Source: Mesostigma viride (Eukaryota > Streptophyta > Mesostigmatophyceae > Mesostigmatales > Mesostigmataceae). Taken from it: 54,500 nt of DNA. This document shows positions 31,399 to 40,514 of this stretch, piece by piece (position 1 is the stretch's first letter; each line of letters begins with the position of its first letter). The stretch covers positions 1,429,772-1,484,271 of the forward strand of contig RPFO01000436.1 of assembly GCA_009746045.1 (NCBI GenBank), read 5' to 3'. Both the position numbers and the translations under genes were made by a program. The notes under the pieces were generated by a model. The model had not been told where the DNA came from, did not search any database, and saw nothing but the letters and a program-made list of their open reading frames with translations.

Positions 31399-34300
31399 TC
31401 CCAGCGGGACCGCTCCCTTTTCCCGCTGCCATACCCACTTAGGCCAGCGTACACCGCGTGGGGCAGGGTGAGATCGGCACGCCGGCGACAGCGTGCCACG
31501 CGCCGCCACCGCGAGTACACACTGCAATGCAAGGTAGTGCGTTGGCTTAATTGGCTGTGGGGAGGGGGGCAAGACCCTCCTCCTAACCCTAGAGGGGCGT
31601 GCTCTAAGGGGAGGGAGGAGGCCCTTGCGAGGGTCAAGAGGCACTGCACCTGGCACAGTCGCCGCGTAGGGGGCGTTGCGACAGGCCAGGAGCAAGAAGG
31701 TGCTGATGCAATATATGGGAAGCAGAATAAGTATGAACAACTGCGCGCGGACGCGGTGAGTCTACCAAAGGCGGAGGTGGCGGGGAAGGCACGGCTGCTC
31801 GACCTGTTGGCTATGCGGCCGAGCTGGCGGGAGATATATGCCAGCGAAGAGAACTGCATCAAGCCAGCGGTCGTGGCGAGCGCAAAGTATTGGAATGTGC
31901 CCAAGCCCAGCCGGGGATGCTCCATGGCTGAATGGGGCAAGCTCATGAGCCGGGCAGCGGGCGTGGGCATGGTGGCGTTCCGGGAGAGGCGGCCCAAGTG
32001 GGTGGATGGCTGCTTTGGAGTGGCCAAGGGGGTGGGTGAGCTTCGGTTCATCGTCAACAGGAAGCTGGGCAACCTGCTGTGGGTGGACCCCCCCAAGATC
32101 CTGCTACCCCACCTGGGCATCCTCGTGGAGGTCTACATCAAAGGCTGGTGCTACTGCGCCAAGAGCGACCTCGTGTCATACTACTATTCCATCGAGGTGC
32201 CCGAGTGGTGGTGGGACTACCAAGGGCTTCCTAGTGTGTGGTCGACTAGCGTAGGTCTGGCAGGGCCCAGGCGGAAGGTGTGGCCCGTGCTCAAGGTGCT
32301 GGCCATGGGACATTCCCATGCGGTGGCGCTGGGGGAGGCCATCCATGAGATGGTGCTCTACATGACCGGTGCCCTGGATCCGAGGCGCCAGGTCAACTAC
32401 CTCTCAAGCGCAGGTGAGCTCACCTTGGTGCGCGACGAGTGTGGCCAGCCACTGCGCTTGGCCATCGAGTACAAGGAGGAGCGCGCCGGGGAGCTTCAGA
32501 TTGACCTGGAAAACCCCCCTGCCCCCATGCTGTCCATCACCATTGATGACTTGGTGGCCAGCAACGGGCGGACCTGCGAGGCGGTGAACCAGCTCATCAC
32601 GCGCGCTATTGAGGAAGGCTACCTCCCTAACAACCTTGTGCCGTCTAAGGAGAAGACTAAGATGGCGAGCCTGGAAGGGGACGAGCTAGAAGCCCTAGGG
32701 GTGGTGCACCGACGGAACGGCGTGCTGGAACCAACGGTCAAGCAGCTCAACCTTGTGATCGCCCACACGCAGGCTATACTCACTCGAGGCCGAGCTACGG
32801 CCGAGGGGCTGGCTGCCGTCTTGGGGCGGTGGTTGTGGCTGCAGATGTTAAGCCGCAGCTGCTTGTCCATTTGGCAGCAATGTTTCAAATTCATCAGCCT
32901 GCAAGGGTGGGGGCAGCGATCCTGGGTGCTGTGGGCCGGGGTGCGGGAGGAGTTAGAGTGTGCCCTGGCCTTGGCTCCCATGCTAAGGGTTGACCGAAGC
33001 GCACCTTTGGCCCGTGAGGTGGTTGCATCTGACGCGTCCACCTACGGGCAAGGTGTCGTGTACGCAACCATGGAGCCGGGCGATGTGACGGAGCTGGCGA
33101 GGGCACGAGAGGTGCGGGGGTACCCGACTTTGCTCATACCAAGTGAGGTGGCCTACGCTGGCCCTAGGCCACTGAGCGCGCGGGCGCAACAAGCAATCAC
33201 TAGCCAGCAATGGCGGGTTGGGGTCCGGAGTCGTTGGCGGGATCCGGGGATGCACATCAACGAGAAGGAGGTGCGGGCTGCAGTGAAGGGCGTGGAGAGG
33301 AGTGCGCGCAGCTTGGCAAACCGAGGCAAGCGGGTGGTGAGGTTGGTGGACTCCACCGCGGCGTTGGGCTGCTTGGCTAAGGGGCGGTCCTCATCCCACA
33401 AGCTCAACAAGCAGTGCCGCCGCTTGTGCGCGCTGACCCTCGCCACGGGGAGTCGTTCCCAGTGGGTGTGGACGCCGAGTGCACTTCAACCAGCCGATGG
33501 CGTTTCTCGCGGCCAATCCATGGCGACTTTCTTGGCAGGCTGGGTGCGCGACCTGACCGCGGAAGGCATCCATCCTAACCCGGGGCCCCCTGCACCTGTT
33601 AGCTACCTTCCATTGCTAGAGGGGAAAGTAAAGCCGGCTACTTTGCTGGCCTACCGTCGTGGTCTTGATTCCCTCTTGACTTGGTGGGAGGCTGGTGGGC
33701 GGGCGGACGGGTCATCGTCACGAGCTGACACCCTTGAGGAGACATTTTGTGCGTATGTCGCCTGGGCTCATTTTCGGGGGTACAGCCGCCAAGTGTGTGT
33801 CAATGCCTTGATGGGGTTGCAACTTTATTATCCCGGTATGGTGAAGCGGTGGGACTTGGCCCGTGGCGTCCTCGCTGGGTGGAAAACACTTGTGCCCCCC
33901 CGTGCCCCTCCTCCCATTCCATGGGAGGCGGCGTTTGCACTTGCCAGCACGATGGTCATGCAAGGTCAGCGCCTTGCGGGCCTGCTGGTTGTCATCGTGT
34001 TCCGCCATTACCTGCGAATCTCGGAGGCGCTGAACCTCCGTGTTGGCCATGTGCGCCTCCAGCCTGACGTTCGGCTTGGGCCGGCTCAACGGGGCGCCCT
34101 ACTGCTGAGGTCTACCAAGACCTCTAAGGGCAAGACTCAGTCAGTGGTGGTAGAAGATGTGATGTCTGAAACCATCCTCCGTCACTGCATCGCGGGTAAG
34201 CACGCTTGGGAGGCCGTGTTCCCTTTCACCTACCCGCAATTCCGGCGCATTTGGCAGGCTGCGAGTCAGGCCTTGGGGGTCGCCCAGATTTTCACCATTC

Positions 34301-34518
34301 ACGGGCTGCGGCATGGAGGTGCCACTCACGATTTCCTCGCGGGTCGCAGCATGGGGGACATCCAGGGCCGGGGGCGCTGGCTTAGCAGCTCCACGGTTGC
34401 CCATTATGTGGGCTTGCACCGCAGTTTGGAGGTGCAGCTGCCTGAGGTTATTCTTCGGGCCATGGCCGCCTGCCCCCCTCGGGCCTGGCGGGCTATTTTG
34501 AAATTGCCCTCCACCTAA
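31399..34518 (+). CDS. PAT element ORF2: reverse transcriptase, RNase H, tyrosine recombinase
   Basis: The frame is open from about 31075, but no ATG is found near its start, so translation may depend on a frameshift, readthrough or splicing from ORF1. The 5' limit given is only the end of ORF1. RT blocks: GELRFIVNRKLGN, CAKSDLVSYYYSIEVPEWW, VLAMGHSHAVALGEAI, and the catalytic SITIDDLVAS (Asp codons at 32545-32550). RNase H: SDASTYGQG near 33030, VDSTAALG and WTPSALQPADGVSR. The tyrosine recombinase has RHYLRISEALNL, HGLRHGGATHDF and a catalytic-type Tyr at 34405-34407 (STVAHYV). A 2A-like EGIHPNPGP (NPGP at 33577-33588) lies exactly between RNase H and recombinase. Stop TAA at 34516-34518. 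Confidence 0.9.
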   Translation, partial: SQRDRSLFPLPYPLRPAYTAWGRVRSARRRQRATRRHREYTLQCKVVRWLNWLWGGGQDPPPNPRGACSKGREEALARVKRHCTWHSRRVGGVATGQEQEGADAIYGKQNKYEQLRADAVSLPKAEVAGKARLLDLLAMRPSWREIYASEENCIKPAVVASAKYWNVPKPSRGCSMAEWGKLMSRAAGVGMVAFRERRPKWVDGCFGVAKGVGELRFIVNRKLGNLLWVDPPKILLPHLGILVEVYIKGWCYCAKSDLVSYYYSIEVPEWWWDYQGLPSVWSTSVGLAGPRRKVWPVLKVLAMGHSHAVALGEAIHEMVLYMTGALDPRRQVNYLSSAGELTLVRDECGQPLRLAIEYKEERAGELQIDLENPPAPMLSITIDDLVASNGRTCEAVNQLITRAIEEGYLPNNLVPSKEKTKMASLEGDELEALGVVHRRNGVLEPTVKQLNLVIAHTQAILTRGRATAEGLAAVLGRWLWLQMLSRSCLSIWQQCFKFISLQGWGQRSWVLWAGVREELECALALAPMLRVDRSAPLAREVVASDASTYGQGVVYATMEPGDVTELARAREVRGYPTLLIPSEVAYAGPRPLSARAQQAITSQQWRVGVRSRWRDPGMHINEKEVRAAVKGVERSARSLANRGKRVVRLVDSTAALGCLAKGRSSSHKLNKQCRRLCALTLATGSRSQWVWTPSALQPADGVSRGQSMATFLAGWVRDLTAEGIHPNPGPPAPVSYLPLLEGKVKPATLLAYRRGLDSLLTWWEAGGRADGSSSRADTLEETFCAYVAWAHFRGYSRQVCVNALMGLQLYYPGMVKRWDLARGVLAGWKTLVPPRAPPPIPWEAAFALASTMVMQGQRLAGLLVVIVFRHYLRISEALNLRVGHVRLQPDVRLGPAQRGALLLRSTKTSKGKTQSVVVEDVMSETILRHCIAGKHAWEAVFPFTYPQFRRIWQAASQALGVAQIFTIHGLRHGGATHDFLAGRSMGDIQGRGRWLSSSTVAHYVGLHRSLEVQLPEVILRAMAACPPRAWRAILKLPST

Positions 34519-34590
34519 TTTGGTTGTTCATTTCTCTGTCATTATGCTAGGTTCTTTGCCCCTGGCATGGATCGCCAGGGAGGGATATAA

Positions 34591-34728
34591 GGGTAAGGCT
34601 AGCCTTTGCCAAGCAATAAGTGTTCCCATGAGCATCGGCGGCCGGGATGTGGCCTGCCTTTTGTATGTGCTCCACTCATTGTTTTAATAAAGAGTCTGGT
34701 TACCCTGGAGTTCCACGGTTAATAGAAT
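34591..34728 (+). repeat. Split direct repeat B1
   Basis: 138 bp identical to 35185-35322. Contains TTTTAATAAAGAG, a likely polyadenylation signal, about 70 bp after ORF2. Confidence 0.92.
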
Positions 34729-35159
34729 CGTGGTTCTCTGAACATAGTTTCTTTATAGTGAGATGGAAGGGTAGCCGCTATAGCTAGGTTATTGGGTTCA
34801 CGTGACATACCTTTTGAGGCCGGTGCGGCCTGATCCGGATCAGTCGTGGCCAAAGCTTTGGCCAGTTTTTCTTGGCCAGGTGGCAGGAGCTACGTTGAGA
34901 TATAAACCTGCCACTGTCTAGGTTTCTTGGCTCATGGCGTAGTGATTAACTAGATCTAGATTCTTTCTCTCACGCAATATGTGACCTAATAGCCCCGGCA
35001 GCCTTACGTAAGCTGCCGGCAATTAGAACGCCACATTGCGTCATTTGTTCAGACGCAACATTTGCGTGGCGAAAAAATGCCGTCCGGGCCAAGGCCGCAT
35101 GACACGCAAAAAAGGACAAAAACAAACCCACCTAGCTAAGGTCGGCCTCTTTTCTTTTC
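34726..35159 (+). repeat. Split direct repeat A2
   Basis: Second copy of A1, overlapping B1 by the AAT at 34726-34728. Confidence 0.93.
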
Positions 35160-35184
35160 CCGCCCACCCTCCCTGCGTGTTTGG

Positions 35185-35322
35185 GGGTAAGGCTAGCCTT
35201 TGCCAAGCAATAAGTGTTCCCATGAGCATCGGCGGCCGGGATGTGGCCTGCCTTTTGTATGTGCTCCACTCATTGTTTTAATAAAGAGTCTGGTTACCCT
35301 GGAGTTCCACGGTTAATAGAAT
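35185..35322 (+). repeat. Split direct repeat B2
   Basis: Second copy of B1. Its last AAT (35320-35322) is the right insertion junction. Confidence 0.92.
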
Positions 35323-35715
35323 AGATATAATAATGGACTTGGGGGTTGGGATAGTGATGTATCTAGGCAACTTTACTATGCTGTGGCACATGATGGAGGC
35401 ACAGGGAAAGTAGGTATTTTCTATAGCTGGGTAGACTGCAAGAACTATATAGTGGATAGGCATAGGGCTATCTTTAAGGGATTCAAGACAGCATGGGAAG
35501 CAGATAGGTTTATCCAGGAATACATGACACGTCCAGTAGGCTTGCACGTAGAGGCACCACCTCAGGAGATTAGGACTCGCCCAATGCCTAGGGGCCGTAG
35601 CTGTGCACCCAATAGTGCAACAGTAGAGAGCAGGACGGGGGACACACAGGCTGTCACAGTCACGTTCAGCCAACTCACTGTCAGCACCCCACCTAGGCAG
35701 CCACCTAGTTTCTAG
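35323..35715 (+). CDS. Hybrid-binding (Cauli_VI / RNase H1 N-terminal-like) ORF, 3' piece
   Basis: 130 codons to a TAG at 35713-35715, in the frame continuous with 29793-29822. The motif LYYAVAHDGG, then GKVGIFYSWVDC, then AIFKGFKTAWEADRFIQEY matches the hybrid-binding domain of eukaryotic RNase H1, also found in caulimovirus protein VI (YAV..G...GIY.SW..C......A.FK.F.T..EA..F). The domain covers about residues 28-72 of the uninterrupted 140-codon protein, and the tail is Pro/Arg/Thr-rich. The family binds RNA:DNA hybrids or dsRNA. AT-rich codons contrast with the GC-rich gag. It lies 160 bp before gag. Confidence 0.65.
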   Translation, partial: RYNNGLGGWDSDVSRQLYYAVAHDGGTGKVGIFYSWVDCKNYIVDRHRAIFKGFKTAWEADRFIQEYMTRPVGLHVEAPPQEIRTRPMPRGRSCAPNSATVESRTGDTQAVTVTFSQLTVSTPPRQPPSF

Positions 35716-35874
35716 AGGAGTAGAGTACTAATTATAGCTTACTATATAATAGCTACATTAGCAGAATAACGAAGGGCAGTCGCTTGGTTGATTGCTTGTG
35801 GGCATGTGCATGGCCTTTTCCTCCTTCTTCCTCTCTCATTCCTTCCTTCTCTTGTGGATGTGGTACCGGTAAAC

Positions 35875-37836
35875 ATGCCGCGGGGTAAAAAGAAGGTACG
35901 CGGCACGACTAGGAGTCATTCCGAGGAGGGAGGTGCAGACTTGGATAGGCAGGGCAGCCCAGAGTACCAAGTACAGGAGGTATCACAACAGGGCTCGTCC
36001 TACCAGCAAGGCAGTCCTGTAGGTCACCCAGGTGAGCTGGCTAGTACCTCCCGTGAGCCGCGAAGACCACGAGGAGCGGATAGGATGGATAATAGGGAGG
36101 AATACCAGCCGCAGCGAATGCAGGCTGAGTATAACCAGCTGATGGAACGGGCAGGTGATGAGACCCGGCCCAGATCGAATCCCACGAGTGCAGCCCAGCA
36201 CCAGTCAGTGGAGCCGCAGCAACGCCCGCCCGGGCAGCCGCAGCAGCACCCAGTGCAGTCCCCACAGCAGCATTCGGAACAGCAACAGCCGTTGCCGCAG
36301 CAGTGGCAGCAGCAGCCACTACAGCAGCAGCAGCCACCGCCGCCGCAGCAGCAACAGTGGCAGCAGCCGCAGCAGCTTCCGCCGTTGCAGCAGCAGCAGC
36401 AGCCGCTAAGCCAGCCGACCGGGTCGCAGATGTTTGGTCCGCTTAGTCAGAACGCGGCCTATTATCACGCGCAACGTGCCCAACGATTACAACATCCCTG
36501 GGCGAGCGGTCGACGGGTTTCTTTTAGCGGTGACCTGCAGTCCAATGCGACATCGCTGTGGACCCAGGTCGAGGCTAGGGTTCCACCGCCGGTATACGAT
36601 GAGGCTGGGCCCGCGTCGTCCCATCCGGCGCGCAATGTCCCAGCAGCCGGACCTGCGCGGCCGAGCGTGTCGCATGGCAATAACCTCAACTTGAGTCGCA
36701 TGGCACCCAGTGATCCTGGCTACGCGCATCCCTCGTCTGTCTGGCTACAACGCAGCACGACTAGGTCAGCGCCTGCATCGGCAGATGACTCGTTGTCGAT
36801 CTTTAATGTTCCGCCGTATCGCGCAGTGGGCGGACCTCGGGCCGACGCGTTTAAGGCGCCGCCCATGCCTGACTTTAAACCAGTGCCCAAGCTGCGCGCG
36901 ACTATGAACCCTCGCGAGATCGACGAATGGACGCGTATGTGGGTACAGATCTACTGGGCGTGGTGCAACCACAATGGGTGGGAGCTAGCTACCGAGGTTC
37001 TTATCTCCTACGTCGTCACCAACTGCATGGATCCCTCAGTGGTCGGCATACTCAACTGTGAGAGTGTCGCGTCGCGCTTGTACCCTCGCACAGTAGAGGA
37101 GCTACTAGAGCGCATTGAGCGCAAGCTGGTGCCCCCTGACTGGAAGCTCCACGAGCGTCTGGCTTTTTCCAAGCTACGCCAAGGCACCACACCGTTCCGC
37201 GAGTTTCTGACAGAGTTTGAAGCATTCTCGGCTCGCCTTGAGGACTTGACCTGGACAGAATACAGGGCGCGGTTCATTGAGGCGCTGAGTCCGGAACTCC
37301 TAGATGAGGTGCTAAAGCGCTTTGCTGAGATACCGTGGGAGCAGTGGGATGTGATCGAGATCCAGCAGTACCTTCTAAAGGTGTCAGATGTGCTCGCACG
37401 CCGCCGCGCAGCGGTCACCTATCAGCATGCTGGTGCTGCACCGCGTCGCGTCCACTTCACTACGGTGGACCAAGACGGGTCCTCTGAGGACATTATCGAC
37501 CACGAGCAGGAGGACGGCGACTATGAAGCGCCCCAGGTCAATGCAATCGATGCGTCCAATGCGCGATGCTTCCGGTGCGGCGAGGTCGGTCATCTCAAGA
37601 AGGACTGCACGCGACCACCACGGGATCGCGATCGTGGCGATGAGCAGACGTCACCCCGTTTCTCCGGGCCTGCCTTCGGTAAGCGCCCGGAACAAGCACG
37701 GCGCCCAGACCGGCCTCGCAACGCGGGCGAGCGCGCATGCAGCCAAGTTGCAGGACGCCCGGCAGCGTCCCACGCAGCACCAGACGCCCCGCGCTACGGG
37801 TCCTTCGTTCCAGCGGGTGAACCGCGAGTTGAATGA
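35875..37836 (+). CDS. gag: Gypsy gag
   Basis: The start is taken as the ATG at 35875 (AACATGCCG), since the upstream in-frame extension is leader-like. A basic N-terminus (MPRGKKK) precedes a Gln/Pro-rich stretch (CAG/CCG repeats, about 36215-36425). The capsid-type domain has PMPDFKPVPKLRATMNPREI, the segment SKLRQGTTPFREFLTEFEAF, and EIQQYLLKVSDVLARRR. A CCHC zinc knuckle, CFRCGEVGHLKKDC, lies at 37567-37608. The frame ends at 37836, but frame 2 continues with a more protein-like C-terminus (RVNRELNELFSQQED) to 38002, suggesting a frameshift around 37700-37740. The product would form the virus-like particle and bind genomic RNA. Confidence 0.85.
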   Translation: MPRGKKKVRGTTRSHSEEGGADLDRQGSPEYQVQEVSQQGSSYQQGSPVGHPGELASTSREPRRPRGADRMDNREEYQPQRMQAEYNQLMERAGDETRPRSNPTSAAQHQSVEPQQRPPGQPQQHPVQSPQQHSEQQQPLPQQWQQQPLQQQQPPPPQQQQWQQPQQLPPLQQQQQPLSQPTGSQMFGPLSQNAAYYHAQRAQRLQHPWASGRRVSFSGDLQSNATSLWTQVEARVPPPVYDEAGPASSHPARNVPAAGPARPSVSHGNNLNLSRMAPSDPGYAHPSSVWLQRSTTRSAPASADDSLSIFNVPPYRAVGGPRADAFKAPPMPDFKPVPKLRATMNPREIDEWTRMWVQIYWAWCNHNGWELATEVLISYVVTNCMDPSVVGILNCESVASRLYPRTVEELLERIERKLVPPDWKLHERLAFSKLRQGTTPFREFLTEFEAFSARLEDLTWTEYRARFIEALSPELLDEVLKRFAEIPWEQWDVIEIQQYLLKVSDVLARRRAAVTYQHAGAAPRRVHFTTVDQDGSSEDIIDHEQEDGDYEAPQVNAIDASNARCFRCGEVGHLKKDCTRPPRDRDRGDEQTSPRFSGPAFGKRPEQARRPDRPRNAGERACSQVAGRPAASHAAPDAPRYGSFVPAGEPRVE

Positions 37837-38066
37837 GTTGTTCTCACAGCAAGAGGACTCGGGTAATGGCGCCTTGGGGGTTATGGATGGCAAGGCGGTC
37901 GCCGGTTATGGGCATGGCGACGAGGAGGATGAGGTAGAGGGGGAAGAGTGGACCGGGCGGTCGAACGAGGCGGTCTCCCGGCCCTCCGTTCCTCGTGCGT
38001 AGTGTCCCTGCCTACACGGATAGAGGTAGATGTAGGACAGGTAGATAGGGTAGCGCAAGTCAATAA

Positions 38067-40514
38067 CGTCGGGCAGATAGACAGCTTTTAGATAAGGACA
38101 CCCCGTTGGTAGCGAATACCAGCGCGGGCGCAGAATCAGTCGTTCCAGTAGATAGTCGCACCCCGCTTGTAGCGAATACAAGTGCGGATGCATCCTTGGG
38201 CGAGAACTCTGCCCCAAGCACGCAGCCGGCCACGGGTAGCGCAGCGAGCTCCGACCAGCCTACGCGCGCAACTCCGGCTGGTACCCGCAACTTGCTCCTG
38301 TTTAGGGGAGGTCTGGCTGTACCGGGATCAGCATTAGACCCCTACCTCAAGGACAAGACCGTCATGGACGTGCAGTTCATGGTGGACACGGGTGCGTCTA
38401 CGTCGTTCATCAACGAGGCATTAGCGCGTCGCGCAGGATACGACATCCGGCCACATGCGACAGTGGTGAATGTGACCTATTCAGATGGTCGCAAGAGCCC
38501 CTCGCCTGGTCGGGTTTATATCAAGGCTGTGATTCAAGGCATCCCTGTGGTGCTCACAGCCACGGTCGCACCGTCCGGCTCGGGATGTAACACTGGTATC
38601 GGAGGAACACCGCTCGGAGCTGCCGACATCATCATCGGCATCGACTGGCTGGACGTGCAGGATGTGGACATTAGCATTCGGCGTCGCGTGGTGTGGTTCC
38701 CTGACGGTTCCTTTTGGAGTCCTGTCAGCGAATACCAAGTGCAGGGCCCCGACGTGCATAACATCACGCACGAGCGGGAAGTCACCCAGCCCCGCAACAA
38801 GTCGCTGCACAGTCGCTATCTGTTCCACACCGGTCGCACGACCCAGGACGACCTGTCTCCCGACTGGGAGGCCGCGCGCGAGGACGTGCGCGCCCCCGGG
38901 GAAAGGGAGGGGTCCCGGTCACGAGTGCCACTCAGCCACGTGGTACCGGCTCAGGGAATTTTTCACCTGCAGCGCATCGGGCCCCCTACCATTTTTTCGG
39001 AGTACGTGCACCAAACCCTTGAGGAGGAGGCGGACACGTACACGATCACTTCTGTCCTGGAGACGTTGATTAGTCGGTTCACTGTCACGGAGCCCGCGGC
39101 CTTAGAGGCAATCAGGTCGCACCCCAAGCAGATGGGCAAGCTCCCGTGCAAGTTCCAGGACGGGCGACTCTATGTCATGGTGAGGCCAGACTGCTGGCGC
39201 CTGTACGTCCCGGAGTTATGTCGAGCGGCTCTGCTCCATGAGCTCCATGACTCTCTCGCCGGTGGCCACCAAGGGATCCACCGCTTGCTGCCACGGGCCA
39301 GAAAGAACTTCTATTGGCCAGGCATGCGAGAGTACATTGAGACGTACGTGCGCGAGTGTCCATCATGTCAGATCATGAAGTCCCGCAATACGGGCTCACA
39401 GGCGGTCCCCCAGACCCTACCAGACCCGATGGGCCCTTGGGATTCCCTGATGATGGATTTTGTTGGCCCCTTCCGGAAGACCAAGAATGGCAACAGCATG
39501 ATTCTGGTTTTCCTGGACCGTTTGACGCGCATGTGTCACCTGGCACCATGTCCGGCCGAACTCACGGCCGAGGCTTGCGCTAAGCTATACCTTCACCACG
39601 TGTTCAGGTACCACGGACTCAGCCGGCAATTCATATCGGACCGAGACAAGCTGTTCACGGCCCGCTTCTGGCAGGAGTTCTTTGAATGCCTGGGCACCAA
39701 GGTGTCGCTGGGGACAGCATATCACAGCTCGTCCTCCCACCTGGTGGAGAGGCTGAACCGCACAGTGCAAGAGACCATGCGCCACTACACCGACGCGGTG
39801 GGAAGCAACTGGGAAGAGTTCTTGGGTTTGGTGGAGTTCTCCCTGAATAACGCCCCCCAGGCAGCTCATGGCTTCACACCATTCTTCCTCAACACGGGCA
39901 GGCATCCGCTCACGCCGACTGACCTTCTCACAAGCCCAGCCTTAGCTGAAAAGTCGGTCCGGCGAGACACCCTCGAAGGGGTGGAGAGGCTGCTGGTCCA
40001 GATGCGCCAGGCCCATGACAGTGCGGTCAAGGGCTACCGGGCCGCCGCAGAGCGCTACATGGCGAGGACTGCTGGCCGCCTAGATGCGCGCACGCCGGCC
40101 ATCGAGGTGGGCGACTGGGTACTGGTGGAAGGCCCCCGCCTAGGACGTTTCTCTGAGAAGGTAGAGGGTGAGCTCAAGACAAAGCTCCGTCCTATGTTCC
40201 TGGGGCCACACAAGGTTCTGGAGAAGCTTGGAGATGTGATGTTCAAGGTGGACATCCCGAGCTCCTGGAACACTTCCTCCAACTTCCATCGAGACCAGCT
40301 CAAGTTATACCACCAGAACTCCATCCAAGGTCGGCTCAACCCGCCGGCCCCTGTCGAGTACAACCCGAGACTGGAGAACAGGAAGACGAGGTGGCCGAGA
40401 TCGTGGGCCACCGGGACATCAAGCGTGGGAGAGGTAGACAGCGACAGTATCGCGTACGGTGGCGTTTTGCTCAGCATGATTACGAGGATTCGTGGCGAAC
40501 CGAGAATGAGCTAG
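38067..40514 (+). CDS. pol: Gypsy protease-integrase ORF lacking RT and RNase H
   Basis: The frame is open from 38067. No ATG is clear at its start and it is in a different frame from gag, so frameshifting is likely. Aspartic protease: FMVDTGASTSF (Asp codon 38385), with IIGIDWL as the flap/C-terminal hydrophobic-Gly box. After about 200 residues with no RT or RNase H motif comes the integrase. Its HHCC domain has HELHDSLAGGHQGIHRL and ECPSCQ, and its catalytic residues are D (39456-39458, MDFVGPF), D (39639-39641, ISDRDKLF) and E (39747-39749, VERLNRT), DD35E spacing. The GPY-like C-terminal domain (LRPMFLGPHKVLEKLG) follows. Gypsy pol normally has RT and RNase H between PR and IN, so about 500 residues are absent with the frame kept. 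Confidence 0.85.
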   Translation, partial: RRADRQLLDKDTPLVANTSAGAESVVPVDSRTPLVANTSADASLGENSAPSTQPATGSAASSDQPTRATPAGTRNLLLFRGGLAVPGSALDPYLKDKTVMDVQFMVDTGASTSFINEALARRAGYDIRPHATVVNVTYSDGRKSPSPGRVYIKAVIQGIPVVLTATVAPSGSGCNTGIGGTPLGAADIIIGIDWLDVQDVDISIRRRVVWFPDGSFWSPVSEYQVQGPDVHNITHEREVTQPRNKSLHSRYLFHTGRTTQDDLSPDWEAAREDVRAPGEREGSRSRVPLSHVVPAQGIFHLQRIGPPTIFSEYVHQTLEEEADTYTITSVLETLISRFTVTEPAALEAIRSHPKQMGKLPCKFQDGRLYVMVRPDCWRLYVPELCRAALLHELHDSLAGGHQGIHRLLPRARKNFYWPGMREYIETYVRECPSCQIMKSRNTGSQAVPQTLPDPMGPWDSLMMDFVGPFRKTKNGNSMILVFLDRLTRMCHLAPCPAELTAEACAKLYLHHVFRYHGLSRQFISDRDKLFTARFWQEFFECLGTKVSLGTAYHSSSSHLVERLNRTVQETMRHYTDAVGSNWEEFLGLVEFSLNNAPQAAHGFTPFFLNTGRHPLTPTDLLTSPALAEKSVRRDTLEGVERLLVQMRQAHDSAVKGYRAAAERYMARTAGRLDARTPAIEVGDWVLVEGPRLGRFSEKVEGELKTKLRPMFLGPHKVLEKLGDVMFKVDIPSSWNTSSNFHRDQLKLYHQNSIQGRLNPPAPVEYNPRLENRKTRWPRSWATGTSSVGEVDSDSIAYGGVLLSMITRIRGEPRMS

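Larger units (their letters stand above)
29820..35322 (+). mobile_element. PAT/Kangaroo-like DIRS-order retrotransposon, complete with split direct repeats
   Basis: The layout is A1 (29820-30253), ORFs, B1 (34591-34728), A2 (34726-35159), B2 (35185-35322), the A1-ORF-B1-A2-B2 arrangement of PAT-like YR retrotransposons. A1/A2 (434 bp) and B1/B2 (138 bp) show no differences by eye. B1 and A2 overlap by AAT, and the same AAT forms both outer junctions. This fits integration of a circle by tyrosine-recombinase crossover at a 3-bp site without target duplication. ORF1 is gag-like, and ORF2 carries RT, RNase H and tyrosine recombinase. It sits in the leader ORF of the gypsy element and is probably the youngest insertion in the window. 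Confidence 0.92.

Noticed and set aside
35788-35874. Longer gag start at 35788
   Set aside because: The added residues are hydrophobic and leader-like. The ATG at 35875 has a better context and starts a basic gag-like N-terminus.
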